Origin: Gigaspora rosea
Taxonomy: Eukaryota > Glomeromycota > Glomeromycetes > Diversisporales > Gigasporaceae
Reading direction: 5' to 3'
DNA length: 64,000 nt
NCBI GenBank assembly: GCA_003550325.1
Contig: QKWP01000217.1
Location: 30,650 to 94,649 of the forward strand
Shown: positions 1 to 10,597 of the stretch, piece after piece
How the letters are laid out: the number at the start of each line of letters is the position of its first letter
Numbering within the stretch: position 1 is the first letter of the stretch
Position numbers and translations under genes: made by a program
Notes under the pieces: generated by a model
What the model was told of the DNA's origin: nothing
Seen by the model: only the letters and a program-made list of their open reading frames with translations
The model's database searches: none

Positions 1-286
1 TAAATATCGGCATTATGCTTACCCACGAGTAATTGTTTTTGAACCCAGACAAATTTTATTGGTCTAAATTTAACATTAATGCTGCTAAAGGAAATGAGGC
101 TTCAGGTTTTACCGGATTTAGCCTTAAAAACCTGATAGTTACATATATTTTACCAATGGCTAAATCTAATAAATAATAAATCGAAAGCTGTCTTTTATTT
201 CTTTAGCAATGCAATGCTCATATATATATATATATATATGATTTTTTTTAAAAAAAATTTTTTTACCTCTAGTTGAAAAATATATT

Positions 287-1425
287 ATGGTCAGCCAAAA
301 TGTATTAGCCGTAAAAAAGAAATGTACAAGATACCGGTGGCCAAATGCCTCAGGTTTAATCGATGAAAATACAGCTCCACCCAAAAATGTACCATCTTGG
401 TTTATATCAAGGTCATATGCTGACCCCGATGGTTGCATTACTGATAGCGATAGCGATAACTCCCCTCTCAATAACAATAATGATAATCTACCTCCCGATA
501 ATGATAATGATAATCCCCCCAATAACGATAATAATAATCCCCCTCTCGATAATAATAACCCTAATACGAAAACACTAATGATGACCCTGATAGTGACAAC
601 CCAGAAAGCACCAATAGTAACTATATACCTGTTATAGCTGGGCCCAGTAACATCCACTATAGCACATTTAGGACATATTCAAAATTAAAAAAATCGAAAA
701 AAAATTCAACTGCCAGAGGTAAAAATAGTAATACTGTTAGTTTAATTATAACTATGCAAAACTAACCTTGGCTCTGAATTTAACAAAAAGCATTCAATCA
801 ACTGGCTACTTTTAATAAATTTAGTAATACTATTAAAGGTAAGTCGAAAGAGGTTGTTGATGAAAAAGGTAAATCTAAAGAGGTTGTTGATGAAAAAGAT
901 AAATCTAAAGAGGTTGTTGATGAAAAAGATAAATCGAAAGAGGTTGTTGATGAAAAAGGTAAATCTAAAGAGGTTGTTGATGAAAAAGGTAAATCGAAAG
1001 AAGTTGTTGTTGACAAAGGTAAGCCAAAAGAGATTGTTGTGAAAAATATAAAAAGAAGGAAATTGGTATGTGTCAGTTAATTTTTATACTAATGATGTAT
1101 TAAATTACACAGTTGACTTTTACGAATTATTATTCATTGTATATATTTTTCTGGTATTAGAAAATTTAATGCTCTATCGAAATCCTTCTCAAATATCAGA
1201 AGGTGAAATATAATTAGTTGGCAAGAATCTAACTTATCATTAGGTAATTAAGTAAAATGCATTAACTAATGCATAATTCAAATCATTAATTTTGTTTTCC
1301 ATATAGGTGAATCCAGCTATCAGAATCCCAACGAGAACGAAATTGTGGAGACTCGTGCGAGCTCCACAACTTTTTTAAAAAGTTTGTTAGAATCGGAGGA
1401 GGAAGAGGAAAGCAGTGGCAACTAA
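287..1425 (+). CDS. Charged repeat-containing hypothetical protein, probably three exons with one frameshift
   Basis: I do not recognise the family. From the ATG at 287 the frame runs through an Asn/Asp/Pro-rich stretch (about residues 50-95). Near 566 the coding signal moves to another frame, consistent with one missing base, and continues as Asp/Ser/Asn-rich then Lys-rich sequence. An intron fits at 719-790 (GTAAAA, AACTAAC, AAAAG; 72 nt, frame kept). The second exon (791-1065) holds seven copies of a 10-residue repeat, GKSKEVVDEK. A strong donor GTATGT lies at 1066. Acceptors are at 1306 or 1323; only 1323 keeps the frame that ends in an acidic Glu-rich tail and TAA at 1423-1425. AATAAA-like signals follow near 1490. 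The highly charged repeat suggests a disordered protein. The frameshift may be an error or decay. The exon model is inference. Confidence 0.45.
838..1047 (+). repeat. Coding minisatellite, 30-bp unit, about 7 copies
   Basis: Units start at 838, 868, 898, 928, 958, 988 and 1018. The first six are near identical and the last is divergent. Each encodes GKSKEVVDEK or a close variant, so the period preserves the reading frame. Confidence 0.9.
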
Positions 1426-2488
1426 AAAAAAAAGCAAATTGATCTTTTTTTCTTCTTATTCATTTTATTTGCACTTTTTTTTAATATATATAATAAATAA
1501 ATGTATTAAATAAATGTATTATCTAAGGCTATATATATTGTGATAATAAAGATGTTTTTTTTTTATACCATTTATATGCCGATATCCTTATATTATACTA
1601 TTAATGTATAAGTTGAATATCAGAATAATAAAAAAAAAGAAAAACTATATACTGCTATTTGTCTTTATACATACCTATATCCTTATATTATACTATTAAC
1701 GTGTAAGNTAAAGAGGTTGTTGATGAAAAAGATAAATCGAAAGAGGTTGTTGATGAAAAAGGTAAATCTAAAGAGGTTGTTGATGAAAAAGGTAAATCGA
1801 AAGAAGTTGTTGTTGACAAAGGTAAGCCAAAAGAGATTGTTGTGAAAAATATAAAAAGAAGGAAATTGGTATGTGTCAGTTAATTTTTATACTAATGATG
1901 TATTAAATTACACAGTTGACTTTTACGAATTATTATTCATTGTATATATTTTTCTGGTATTAGAAAATTTAATGCTCTATCGAAATCCTTCTCAAATATC
2001 AGAAGGTGAAATATAATTAGTTGGCAAGAATCTAACTTATCATTAGGTAATTAAGTAAAATGCATTAACTAATGCATAATTCAAATCATTAATTTTGTTT
2101 TCCATATAGGTGAATCCAGCTATCAGAATCCCAACGAGAACGAAATTGTGGAGACTCGTGCGAGCTCCACAACTTTTTTAAAAAGTTTGTTAGAATCGGA
2201 GGAGGAAGAGGAAAGCAGTGGCAACTAAAAAAAAAAGCAAATTGATCTTTTTTTCTTCTTATTCATTTTATTTGCACTTTTTTTTAATATATATAATAAA
2301 TAAATGTATTAAATAAATGTATTATCTAAGGCTATATATATTGTGATAATAAAGATGTTTTTTTTTTATACCATTTATATGCCGATATCCTTATATTATA
2401 CTATTAATGTATAAGTTGAATATCAGAATAATAAAAAAAAAGAAAAACTATATACTGCTATTTGTCTTTATACATACCTATATCCTTA
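906..2488. repeat. Direct duplication of about 780 bp around a single N (probable assembly artefact)
   Basis: Bases 906 to about 1685 reappear from 1709 to about 2488 at a constant offset of 803. By eye the copies are identical, including the 10-T run. The only ambiguous base here, N at 1708, sits at the junction. This is the signature of two overlapping contig ends joined by a token gap. Confidence 0.85.
1709..2228 (+). pseudogene. Second, 5'-truncated copy of the repeat-protein gene
   Basis: This stretch repeats the last 30-bp units, the donor GTATGT at 1869, the intron and the final acidic exon, with the stop at 2226-2228. It starts abruptly after the N at 1708 and so lacks the 5' exon. 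It is most likely the same locus represented twice. From 2229 to 2601 I see only AT-rich DNA with TGATATC-like words. Confidence 0.6.
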
Positions 2489-2601
2489 TTATTTTATATC
2501 TGATATCTTATCTTTATATTGCCCTAATACTGATATCTGTTATTTTACTGATATAATCCTTTCTATATTATCCTGATATGCATATCAGTATAATAATAGG
2601 A

Positions 2602-3318
2602 TTATATAGTAATATCCTGATAGTCATGCATTCGACCTGTGAGTGATTTAAGGGTTTCTATGAACAATTTTTTCGTAGTTAATTTTTTATTGCTTCTGGT
2701 GAATAGTAACTTTTTCCCGTGAGCGTATATTGGGTTTATCCTGATGATTGTGTATGCTTTCAGTGCTTCAATTGGACACAATGCATCCTTGGTTGAGTTG
2801 ATAATTAGGATGGGGCATTCTGTTACTTTGTGTATCTTTGTTCTAGGTAATTGTATCGTTGCGAATATGTCATCACCTTGTTTCTCAAATTTCAAAGCCT
2901 GTATTGTGGGTACCTTGCTTATGTCTTGTTCTGACTTTGGTAGAAGCTTGCCTAAGCGTGCCAAGCCATAGAACGCCACCCATACAATTGACCAAAATAG
3001 TATGTCATCCAGCTCTTTACTATTTAATTTTGTTTTTATATGCCTTAGATGTTTGCGCGTAATGTGCTCTTTTTGTTTTGTTGGTTCAAACTTATGGTTC
3101 TCCTCTATGGTTTTTAGTAATTGTTTTATCAAGGGGTCATACCGTATCTCATCCCACTCTCAATAGTTCATGGTGTGGTAGTGTTTTAACGCTAACAAAT
3201 ATGATGTTATAGTTTGGGGGCGACTCTTGAGTGTAAATGCGTGATAAAATTGGTAAGGTTTATTTTTGAAATTGGCCATATTGACCCATCTCTGTTGGTC
3301 CATTTGTTCTTTTTTGCT
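2602..3318 (-). pseudogene. DIRS-like tyrosine recombinase, C-terminally truncated
   Basis: The frame reads from about 3318 (KKEQMDQQRWVNMANF) through an N-terminal SAM-like part with ALKHYHTMNY. An in-frame TGA follows, then EWDEIRYDPLIKQL and an open 176-residue stretch to 2602. The motif WVAFYGLARLGKLLPKSE matches the box-I region with the first catalytic Arg. A Lys-containing beta region follows (IQLPRTKIHK). The open frame ends at SLTGRMHDYQDITI without a recognisable HxxR...Y box, so the domain is incomplete. Upstream on the same strand (3320-3560) more of the linker is readable (NEQAAIILGTEPLKYKTYK). It would recombine circular cDNA into the genome in an intact element. Confidence 0.75.
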
Positions 3319-3811
3319 AAGGTTTTATATCATTTAATAACTGCTTTGTAGGTTTTGTATTTTAATGGTTCTGTGCCTAGAATGATAGCTGCTTGTTCGT
3401 TTAGTAGTAGTCTGTCTACATAATTGTTGTGTTTGTACCACTTTGCATTCTTCCTTTTATCACCTAGTGCAGTTGCTTCGTTTTGCTCTAAAAATTAAAG
3501 GATGATATTTTTGTTATTAAGTATTGTGCCCATGGGTTTTGCGCTCTGTATTGTATGTAACCTCTGTGTTACAATAAAGCTGCATTTTTGTTATCTTTGT
3601 CCGGGATGTGTTCTAACTTTATAAAGTAGTTGCCTCATATCTTGGCCATATACATATCCACTATTATTTCGTTAATGGTTAAGTTCTTACAGAAACTGAT
3701 GTAGTACGACTCAATATTGGCTTGGTTATCGGTCCAGATTATTAATCATTTCTGTGACCATAATAGCAAAAATGTAAGCATTGCTACAAGACAAGTGAGT
3801 ATCTCTCTCAT

Positions 3812-4200
3812 TTAATGATGCAGTCTAGTATATCGATTTCTTGAAACCAGTTGAATGCTATAAAATATAGGCCAAATGTTGCACCCCACCCAATTTCGAT
3901 GTATCAGTGTATAGGTTTTAGTATCTGGGTATAACCAGGCTCTGTCTTCTATAAAGTATGTCCCTGACCAATTGGGTAATACTTTTAGGCAACAGCTTAT
4001 ATCCGCTTTCATGGGGCTCATTATGTTTATACAGAATTTTGAGTTATGAGGGCCCTTGAGTTTCCTGATGAAACGTTGGACAAATGGTCTGCCCTGCGGA
4101 ACTACTTGGCACAACCACATTAGTGAACCTACTACTGATTGTATTTCCTTTTTGAAGCACCATTTTTTATTATGCCATTCGGTAAATAATTCTATAATTT
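3812..4200 (-). pseudogene. RNase H-like / RT thumb region of the DIRS-like element
   Basis: Translation of the minus strand gives KIIELFTEWHNKKWCFKKE, then the signature VVPQGRPFVQRFIRKLKG. DIRS elements carry a very similar V(V/I)PPGRPF motif between the RT thumb and RNase H. The following residues (KADISCCLKVLPNWSGTYF) fit the start of RNase H. The open stretch is about 100 codons and ends at 3812. From 3560 to 3810 only disrupted coding sequence is visible. Confidence 0.65.
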
Positions 4201-4261
4201 TTTGCTTCCGGTATTGATGCCGAGAATGTTACTGTGTTAATTTTAATGCCTAGAAATGTTA

Positions 4262-4870
4262 GTACAGTAGCAGGTTCTTCGAGTTAAATGGTTTGTAGGA
4301 AATATTAAGTGTTGCTAGTATGGTGAGGAATTGTTGTAGTTCTTGTGATGCGCCTACTCTAGATATGATCAGAAAATCATCAACATAATGAATTATCGAT
4401 TTTATCCCATAATGTACTGCTATCCATGCGAGGAGGTCTACAAAGTGGCAAACTATACACTCTGAAGCTCTATTCTTGAAAGCAAGAACTTTGTTGAAAT
4501 AGATCTTCCCTTCATGCTATAGCCCTTGCAGTACTTGATCTGCTGGGTGAACCGGTAATATACGGTATGCATTTTGGATATCGATCTTTAATAACTAGCA
4601 GCCGCGCCCATACTCTATTATCCATTGGATTGCATAGTTTAGATTTTCATATTTAGTTGCAAATTTTGCAGGGTTGATATCGTCGTTTATGCTTTCACCC
4701 CATGGGGCTTATAAATGAGAGATTACCCTGTATACCTTAGGATTTGATCCTTTTTTCTCTACTAACCCACATGGGTTAATCTAAAATGACGAGCACAGGG
4801 GTTGTCCAATGTAAAAGGACTGCACATCCGTCCTAATGCTATTTCATTTTTTATATATTCGGTCAGTGCT
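4262..4870 (-). pseudogene. DIRS-like reverse transcriptase, disrupted
   Basis: A single minus-strand frame contains LVEKKGSNPKVYRVISHL, ESINDDINPAKFATKYENL, LLKIDIQNAYRILPVHP (catalytic Asp in KIDI) and the polymerase motif YVDDFLIIS (YVDD codons at 4376-4387). Stops interrupt it at 4709-4711 (TAA), 4595-4597 (TAG) and 4517-4519 (TAG). The two TAGs sit where Trp is plausible, which would be TGG to TAG changes. Upstream (EYIKNEIALGRMCSPFTLDNPC) is in another frame, so at least one indel is present. Confidence 0.8.
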
Positions 4871-5364
4871 GACGGCTCCATGTTTATCGATTTTAGATTG
4901 TAATTGTTCTTTCCCCTTTGAAATTAAATCTGAATCCTTGTTATTCCATTTTTAATTAAGCTTAATTGGGGTGGTTCTGCATCAGGTGATCTAATGCTAA
5001 TTTGTTGATAGGGTTTTTATATTGAATTGGTTGGGTCTAATTGGGCGATTATTTCCTCTTCTTCTTGAGAAAGTGGGGTGTTTGGTGGTGGGTGTGCTCT
5101 GATTGTATAATCAACTAACTGTAATAAAGGTGTTTCGACTATTGTTATTGCTCTAGATACCTTAAATTGTGACCTGTATTTTATTTTCAATACCCTGTTA
5201 ATGGATGTGGCTATAAAAATTTCAATTGGTTAGTCCTTTCTTTTTTTTTATATATATATATATTTTTTTATATCTTTTTTTTTAATTGTTATTACTGCGC
5301 TGTCCACTCCTTTGTGTTCTTGTGTTTGATGCCAGTATATTCCTTAACTCAGAATATTTTTGGA

Positions 5365-6623
5365 AACAATTTTTTCTTTGTGCCCTAGTTTTCTACATAC
5401 TATACACGCGTGTACTCTCTGCAGTTCCGTTCTTCTACGTATACTCTTTTATTCCAATTGAGGCGTATATTTCTGCTGTCGTTTCATGCTATGTTAATCC
5501 AAATATTATATTGGCCTTCATCTCGTGCTCTTTTAACAGCTATCATGTTGACATTTTTCCTTCTGCTTCGATATCTTTTTCTATTAGTGTTGAGTCCCAG
5601 TTCATTACTAGCGTGACTTTGCGATCTTCATCGTATGACATTACTGCTAAAAATTTATATTTGGTGCATAGCTCATTGATATGATCCCAGTATGTATTTT
5701 AATTTGAGTTCATGATTCCCATATATTATAAGTACTGCATCCATGTATGCTTTGAATGCAATTAGCTAGTTCAAAATGTTTTCTAATGCTATGTTTTGTT
5801 CTGTTTTTTGATTATTACCACACTACCTTCTGATGTTTGTAAAACTGTATCCTCCCCTGCTGCTTTTACATTATTAATAAGATTTTGTTGTGTAAACTTC
5901 TGTAGATCTGTGAATAACCCTAGGGCTATCGTTTTCCATATTTTGTTTAATAAACTGGGTTTTTCGGTAGTATTTCAATTTTTTTTGTTCTTCAGTCCAA
6001 TTGGAGACCCACCATAAGTGTATCTGCTCTGTCTCGATTGCTTTCTCATTAATAAAACCTTGAATTGCATGTGTACTGTCCTCAAACGTATAGATGAATG
6101 ATGGGAACTTTCTGCTTGTTGCTTTATATGTTATTGTTTCTGGGTTATCCGCTGGTTCAGTGCCTTGGTTCTCTGTACCTGATGCCATTAATAAACTATT
6201 AATTATGGGAGTTGGAGGATAATTACCTTGTGCTGCTCCGTTATTATCCCAGGAATTAATGATTCTCTGTTGATTGTTTTCCAGCTGTATATTGTTTGGA
6301 TTCGATTCAGTTTGTTTATTGTTGTTGATGTTAGGTTGCTCCATATGCGCAAGTTTTTGGTTAATAGTTTCTAACAGATGCGCATTCCATTGACATTGGG
6401 TCTCTGCTTGTTGATTGATGAATTGCTGCATTTGCTACATTAGTGAAACTGTCGCTGCTTGGATAGTTGAATCAATATATGATCTTGTTCTTGGCTCAAT
6501 ACTTGTCATCGAATCTTCATTTCCTTGATTGTCTACTGCCCCAATGGTCTTAGCTAAACTCTCGGAGGTCGTACTGTCACTTCTCCTTGTGCTATTGTTT
6601 CGTGCTTTCTGTTTATTCATCAT
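5365..6623 (-). pseudogene. Gag-like ORF of the DIRS-like element, with amber stop and frameshifts
   Basis: The ATG at 6623 opens a Ser/Thr-rich N-terminus (MMNKQKARNNSTRRSDSTT). After 62 codons there is an in-frame TAG at 6435-6437 inside a Gln-rich context (VSLM-stop-QMQQF), consistent with CAG to TAG. The same frame continues to 5874 with Gln/Asn-rich sequence. Further decayed pieces follow in other frames, including VMSYDEDRKVTLVMNWDSTL. Near 5368-5406 lies a degenerate zinc knuckle, CIVCRKLGHKEKI, with the last Cys lost. This would be the RNA-binding structural protein. Confidence 0.6.
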
Positions 6624-6825
6624 TGTTATTATTTTTCTCTTTTCTTTGTGTTTTTTTTTGTTTTTTGTGAACTCGCTACCGCACTTGCGAGTTATCTGAT
6701 TGTGTACAGGTCTTATCCTGCTAAAATAAAGTTATCAATAGTAAACATTTAATAATTCTTAATGAGGCAGTTTATTAAATGAATCTTATCTTGTATGTGT
6801 TATCGCATGCGATCCAGGTTTCTTG

Positions 6826-6930
6826 TTTCATACTGACGCCACTGAACCAGTTTTACTAGTTGCCTGTTTTGGCAGCTCGCCAGCCTGCCCCTGCTTAGCC
6901 TGTTTTTCAATCTGTTGACTTACGTCAACT
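6826..6930 (-). other. Coding-looking remnant upstream of the DIRS-like gag
   Basis: The minus strand reads RVDVSQQIEKQAKQGQ, then AGELPKQATSKTGSVASV and TGA. It is richer in G+C than its surroundings and looks protein-coding, but its family is unknown to me. It lies between the retrotransposon and the palindrome at 6933. It could be a 5' part of the element or the last exon of something upstream on the minus strand. From 6624 to 6825 I see nothing definite. Confidence 0.3.
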
Positions 6931-6932
6931 CG

Positions 6933-7302
6933 AATTAATACCCATAATCTGAGCCATTTTTAAATTTACTCGATTTCTGCAAAGCTAACATCTTTTGTTT
7001 CTATAAAAATTGTAAAGGCGATTTTCCTCTTCCCAAAAGTGGTGAATTCATCAAAATTGACCCAATGGACCATGAGATATTATCAGTTTATTTTCACTTT
7101 CTTTGCAGATCTGCAAAGAAAATTTCATATGATCGTGAAGATAAAATGATTATATCTCACGGTCCATTGGGTCAATTTTGATGAATTCACCACTTTTGGG
7201 AAGAGGAAAATCGCCTTTACAATTTTTATAGAAACACAAAAGATGTTAGCTTTGCAGAAGTCGAGAAAATTTAAAAATGGCTCCAGATTATGGGTATTAA
7301 TT
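6933..7302. repeat. Large foldback palindrome (arms about 180 bp)
   Basis: Bases from 6933 are the reverse complement of bases ending at 7302, with few mismatches and one indel of about 12 bp. The centre is the perfect palindrome CTTTGCAGATCTGCAAAG at 7101-7118. No target duplication was found. It interrupts or borders the micro-exon array. Confidence 0.85.
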
Positions 7303-7343
7303 GTTTATGCACCCCACCGATCACTAATCAAATCCTTTCCCTT

Positions 7344-8009
7344 ACTCACGGATTACGTATTTGGAAATATATTTCATTGCAAATTCTGAGAGTAACAAAG
7401 TGTCCAAACTTACTTTCTGATAATTTATTATTATTTAACAATAGTACACTGTTAAAATATGATTGAAAAGATATTTATGCATAGTGGACTGAATTTCTTA
7501 CTCACAAACTTTGTTAACACGATCAAATTCATTAATTATTTAAAGAATCATAACATTAATAATCAGATTATGAATAAATGTATGTGCATGCTCGAAATTT
7601 ATACTCACAGTCTATCATAAAGTTTGCACAAATTATATATTTGGTTAATTATAAAATTCTGTTTATAAATAAATATCCTTAATCGAACTTTACACTCACG
7701 TTCTAAAATGCAAAATTTTAAAAATATTAGTTAGCATCGACTTGGTGACTATTTATAATCGAATAAAATACTATTCAATCTTACTTTCTGAAACATATGA
7801 TGATTATTTATTTAGCATATGTTTTAAATTGATTGGTAAATAATCGAATTTGTACTCACAACCTAATTATGAATTATAAATTATGAATGATTCATTGTGA
7901 ATTCATAGCATAAAAAGTTTTTAAATTCACTTCCTAGTATTTGAAGTATAATTCATTGTGAATCTTATTTATATAATGAACACACAATGAATTCCGACTT
8001 ACTCCCTAG
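7344..8009 (-). other. Micro-exon array, distal segment: 8 intact splice-site pairs plus one with a mutated acceptor
   Basis: This continues the array beyond the hAT insertion. Exons on the minus strand are GGA 8003-8005, GAA 7931-7933, GTT 7860-7862, AAA 7785-7787, AAC 7700-7702, ACT 7609-7611, TTT 7506-7508 and AAA 7414-7416, all exactly 3 nt. A last unit, TCC 7350-7352, has a good donor but TAA where the acceptor TAG should be. Donors are GTAAGT, GTGAGT, GTGAAT and GTAAGA. The segment stops at the palindrome ending at 7302. Confidence 0.6.
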
Positions 8010-8248
8010 TAGTGTTTCGGCCGAAACCTCCCACCAGGCATCTGAAACGGAAGCAAAATCTTAAAGCTGATTGGTATACATTTTTTCTCATGTCATTCCC
8101 TGTTTTATGTAACATAAATTTCTAATTTTAGAGGGAGGTTAAAGCGAGGTGAAATTTAGTTAGGAGGTTTATATATTTATATCAAGAATGCAGCATATAG
8201 ATCATGTATTAACTTATAATAAATTGGTCATAAAATTCGTTCTTCCTT

Positions 8249-8305
8249 AGTAAATGATTGGCTTACATGTGCCGCTGCGCGGCACATGTAAGCCAATCAT
8301 TTACT
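8249..8305. repeat. Perfect 57-bp hairpin (27-bp arms, 3-nt loop)
   Basis: The arm AGTAAATGATTGGCTTACAT... (8249-8275) is exactly complementary to 8279-8305, with loop TGC. It is GC-rich at the tip. Confidence 0.95.
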
Positions 8306-8411
8306 TTGATGAACTGATAATCTAATATCATTTGTAATACTTCATAATTACGATCAATGGTTTGCCATTTAAAGTAAAATCGGTTTTAAATTTTAGCCAA
8401 CTTTTATTAAA

Positions 8412-8548
8412 CGACAGGGTGAAATCTGAGTTGTGAAATAGTGAAACCTGCTATGATCATCACGTGAGAATGAAATACGCTTTTATTTCACCCTAACCCG
8501 ATCTACAAAGCGGATTTCACTATTTCGCAACTCAGGTTTCACCCTGTT
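8412..8548. mobile_element. Small terminal-inverted-repeat element with 11-bp flanking repeat
   Basis: The ends read ACAGGGTGAAA on the left and its complement on the right, with about 30 bp of imperfect inverted repeat including CTGAGTTG. The direct repeat CTTTTATTAAA flanks it at 8401-8411 and 8549-8559. An 8-11 bp duplication would suit a Mutator-like or hAT-like MITE. A degenerate relative of the right half lies near 32125-32190 and another trace near 62640. Confidence 0.65.
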
Positions 8549-8575
8549 CTTTTATTAAAAAATGATTCGTAATAC

Positions 8576-8830
8576 CCAGTACGATCACATGAAATGTGAG
8601 AGGGATGGTTCCGTTCAACTTTTTTGATGCACTACGTTGATTTTTGAAAAATCCTTTTGGGTTGGAATAATGATTTTCATTTATTCACAATTACAATATA
8701 CCAGTACGATCACATGAAATGTGTGAGGGATCGTTTTTTGGGCGTGGCCTATGCTGATTTTCGCAGAATCCTTTTTAGTAGAAGTAGTGGTTTTCATTTA
8801 TTCATTTTTGGAAGAAGTCAACATTTTTAC
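8576..8830. repeat. Degenerate two-copy direct repeat, period about 125 bp
   Basis: CCAGTACGATCACATGAAAT followed by GTGNGAGGGAT occurs at about 8577 and 8701. The flanking CATTTATTCA blocks are also shared. From 8831 to 9261 I see nothing definite. Confidence 0.75.
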
Positions 8831-9261
8831 ATATACTGAACGTCATAAGTCGATTATGCAATATGATGCGAACATGACGTTATTGATTATAAAATTTCCA
8901 TCTAAATTTATAGTTCGTCCGTTTAAATGGTTTAATTGGTTACCTGCGCATTACGTCATTTTAGATCATTCAAAATTTAAAATAGTAGTTACTACGATAT
9001 TCTAGAAATCTGTAACATATTTTGATATCGAATCTGTGATTAATGGAGAATGAATCTGTTTTCTCGGTGTTAATAGTCACCTGATTGAGCAAGAATAAAT
9101 AAAGCATGTTATAATTGAAGCACTCAAACTAATGGTCTGCCTTTACTTAATTTATTTTTATTTGCGCTAAATGAGCCAGTGTCTTTTTAAAATGTGAATC
9201 GAATAAAAAGTTCTAGTAAATTTAACAAATTATTGACAAATATTAACATACATTTTGAACT

Positions 9262-9522
9262 TAGGCCGTTTGAAGTTAATTTTTTGGTTAACATCACCCC
9301 CCCAGCTGAAGTCTCCCACCACCTCCCCCCGAAAACGAACAGCCAATCAAAATGCTGGATGACTCTCACCAGTCACCTGATTTATATCAACCAATGAAAT
9401 TGGCCCATTTTTTTCATTTTTATATGTTCGTTTCATACGTTCGTTTCATTTTACCCCCCTCCCCCCCTCACGAGAGTCCTGGAAAAGTGATGTTAACCAA
9501 AGAATCAACTGCGAACGGCCTT
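9262..9522. mobile_element. MITE with about 33-bp terminal inverted repeats
   Basis: GGCCGTTTGAAGTTAATTTT through GGTTAACATCAC near 9263-9297 is the imperfect reverse complement of 9487-9521. C-rich tracts follow each end. It is nested inside the larger hAT-type element. No clear target duplication. Confidence 0.65.
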
Positions 9523-9874
9523 AACGCGCGTGATCGTGCTGACCCTGCGCCGCATCGCACGCTGCGCAGCTACCCTAATTATGATAATACCTTTACATAA
9601 CTATGCCATTACATTATTATGATGCGTACTGCATACGACTGTGTGTAAATAATAATCATGAGAAAAAATACCCTTCTGTATGAGAGTTCATCCATATAAT
9701 TTTGAGACTTTCACCAAACTAGAATTTCATATGATCTTACTTATTTTATAATGGCCTCAAGTCAGCATCAACCGCAATAATTAAAATAAAAATATGTTAA
9801 TTTTCAAAAACGATCTGTAGTGTCATACTTAATACGTCCTGGTTTTAGCGCGACTGCGTCGCGCAGTTATCCTA

Positions 9875-10590
9875 ATTTCGGTATCGCCCAAAATCCGAAA
9901 TTGCCGAAACTTCCGAAATTGCCGAAACCTCCGAAATTGGCGAAACCCTCCGAAACTGGGCGAAACCGAAACTTCCGAAACTTCCGAAACTGTGAAAGCC
10001 ATGTCCGAAACTTCCGAAACCGTGAGAGCCGTGTCCGAAACTTCTGAAACCCCCCAATCCCGCAAACTTGAAATCTAAAAAAAAAACAATCCCGCAGACT
10101 AGGAAACTAAACCTAAAAAAAAAAATAATAAAAATAATAAAAAATTTACCCCAAAGTCTAACAATCTAATATTTTGTGAATAAAAAAAACTACGAAATCC
10201 AAACCATTCACAATAAAAAACGGGTTAAATGTAAGTGATGCGGATTCTCGTGATTTTATTGGCTATTGGTTTCTGAGGCCAGTTTCAGAAGTTTCGCTTT
10301 AGCCCGAAAAACTGGTAAAGCCCACATCTTTTATGGCATAAATCCGAATTTTAAGATCCTACCTATTTCCGAAATCACTTTTACCTATCATTTATATGAT
10401 ATTTAGTGGTTATTGGTTTCGGAAATTTCGGAAGTTTCGCCAATTTCGGAGGTTTCGGAAGTTTTGGAAGTTTTCGGAAGTTTCGCCCAGTTTCGGAGGT
10501 TTCGGAAGTTTCGGATTTGGGCTTCTGGCGAAACTAGGTTTCGGAAGTTTCGGAAGTTTCGGCCGGCCGAAACCCGAAAGTTTCGCCCGA
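9875..10590. repeat. Inverted arrays of a CCGAAACTT-type short repeat
   Basis: From 9889 to 10050 the words CCGAAACTT and CCGAAATTG recur. From 10417 to 10590 the complementary GGAAGTTTCGG words recur. Together they form the subterminal arms of the hAT-type element. The repeat is rich in CpG, unlike the copy at 36.9-37.7 kb. Open frames across it (FRNFRN/FGSFGSF-like) are by-products of the repeat. Confidence 0.85.
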
Positions 10591-10597
10591 AACACTG

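Larger units (their letters stand above)
2602..6623 (-). mobile_element. Decayed DIRS-like (tyrosine-recombinase) retrotransposon
   Basis: On the minus strand, in order, lie a gag-like region (6623 to about 5365), a reverse transcriptase with YVDD, an RNase H-like region and a tyrosine recombinase. Gag, RT, RNase H then recombinase is the DIRS order; Ty3 and copia elements use a DDE integrase instead. Each module has in-frame stops or frameshifts, and the recombinase lacks its C-terminal catalytic box, so this copy cannot be active alone. I could not define the terminal repeats typical of DIRS. The ends given are coding limits, not element limits. Confidence 0.75.
8010..10597. mobile_element. 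Non-autonomous hAT-type element inserted in the micro-exon array
   Basis: The terminal repeats are TAGTGTTTCGG (8010-8020) and its partner CCGAAACACTG (ending 10597). They are flanked by a perfect 8-bp direct repeat CTCCCTAG at 8002-8009 and 10598-10605. Eight-bp target duplications and YAGTG-type ends are hallmarks of the hAT superfamily. There is no transposase. Related ends and interior occur at 36883-37687. The interior carries several nested small elements, listed separately. Confidence 0.8.

Noticed and set aside
166..657. Minus-strand open frame opposite the first exon
   Set aside because: Leu/Ser-rich sequence is the mirror of Asn/Asp/Pro repeats on the plus strand, which carries the coherent continuation and repeats.
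798..1042. Open frames in other phases across the 30-bp repeat
   Set aside because: A 30-bp repeat without stops opens several frames; only the GKSKEVVDEK frame connects to neighbouring exons.
5286..5684. Plus-strand open frames of 68-132 codons
   Set aside because: They lie opposite the decayed gag of the DIRS-like element, whose zinc-knuckle relic is on the minus strand.
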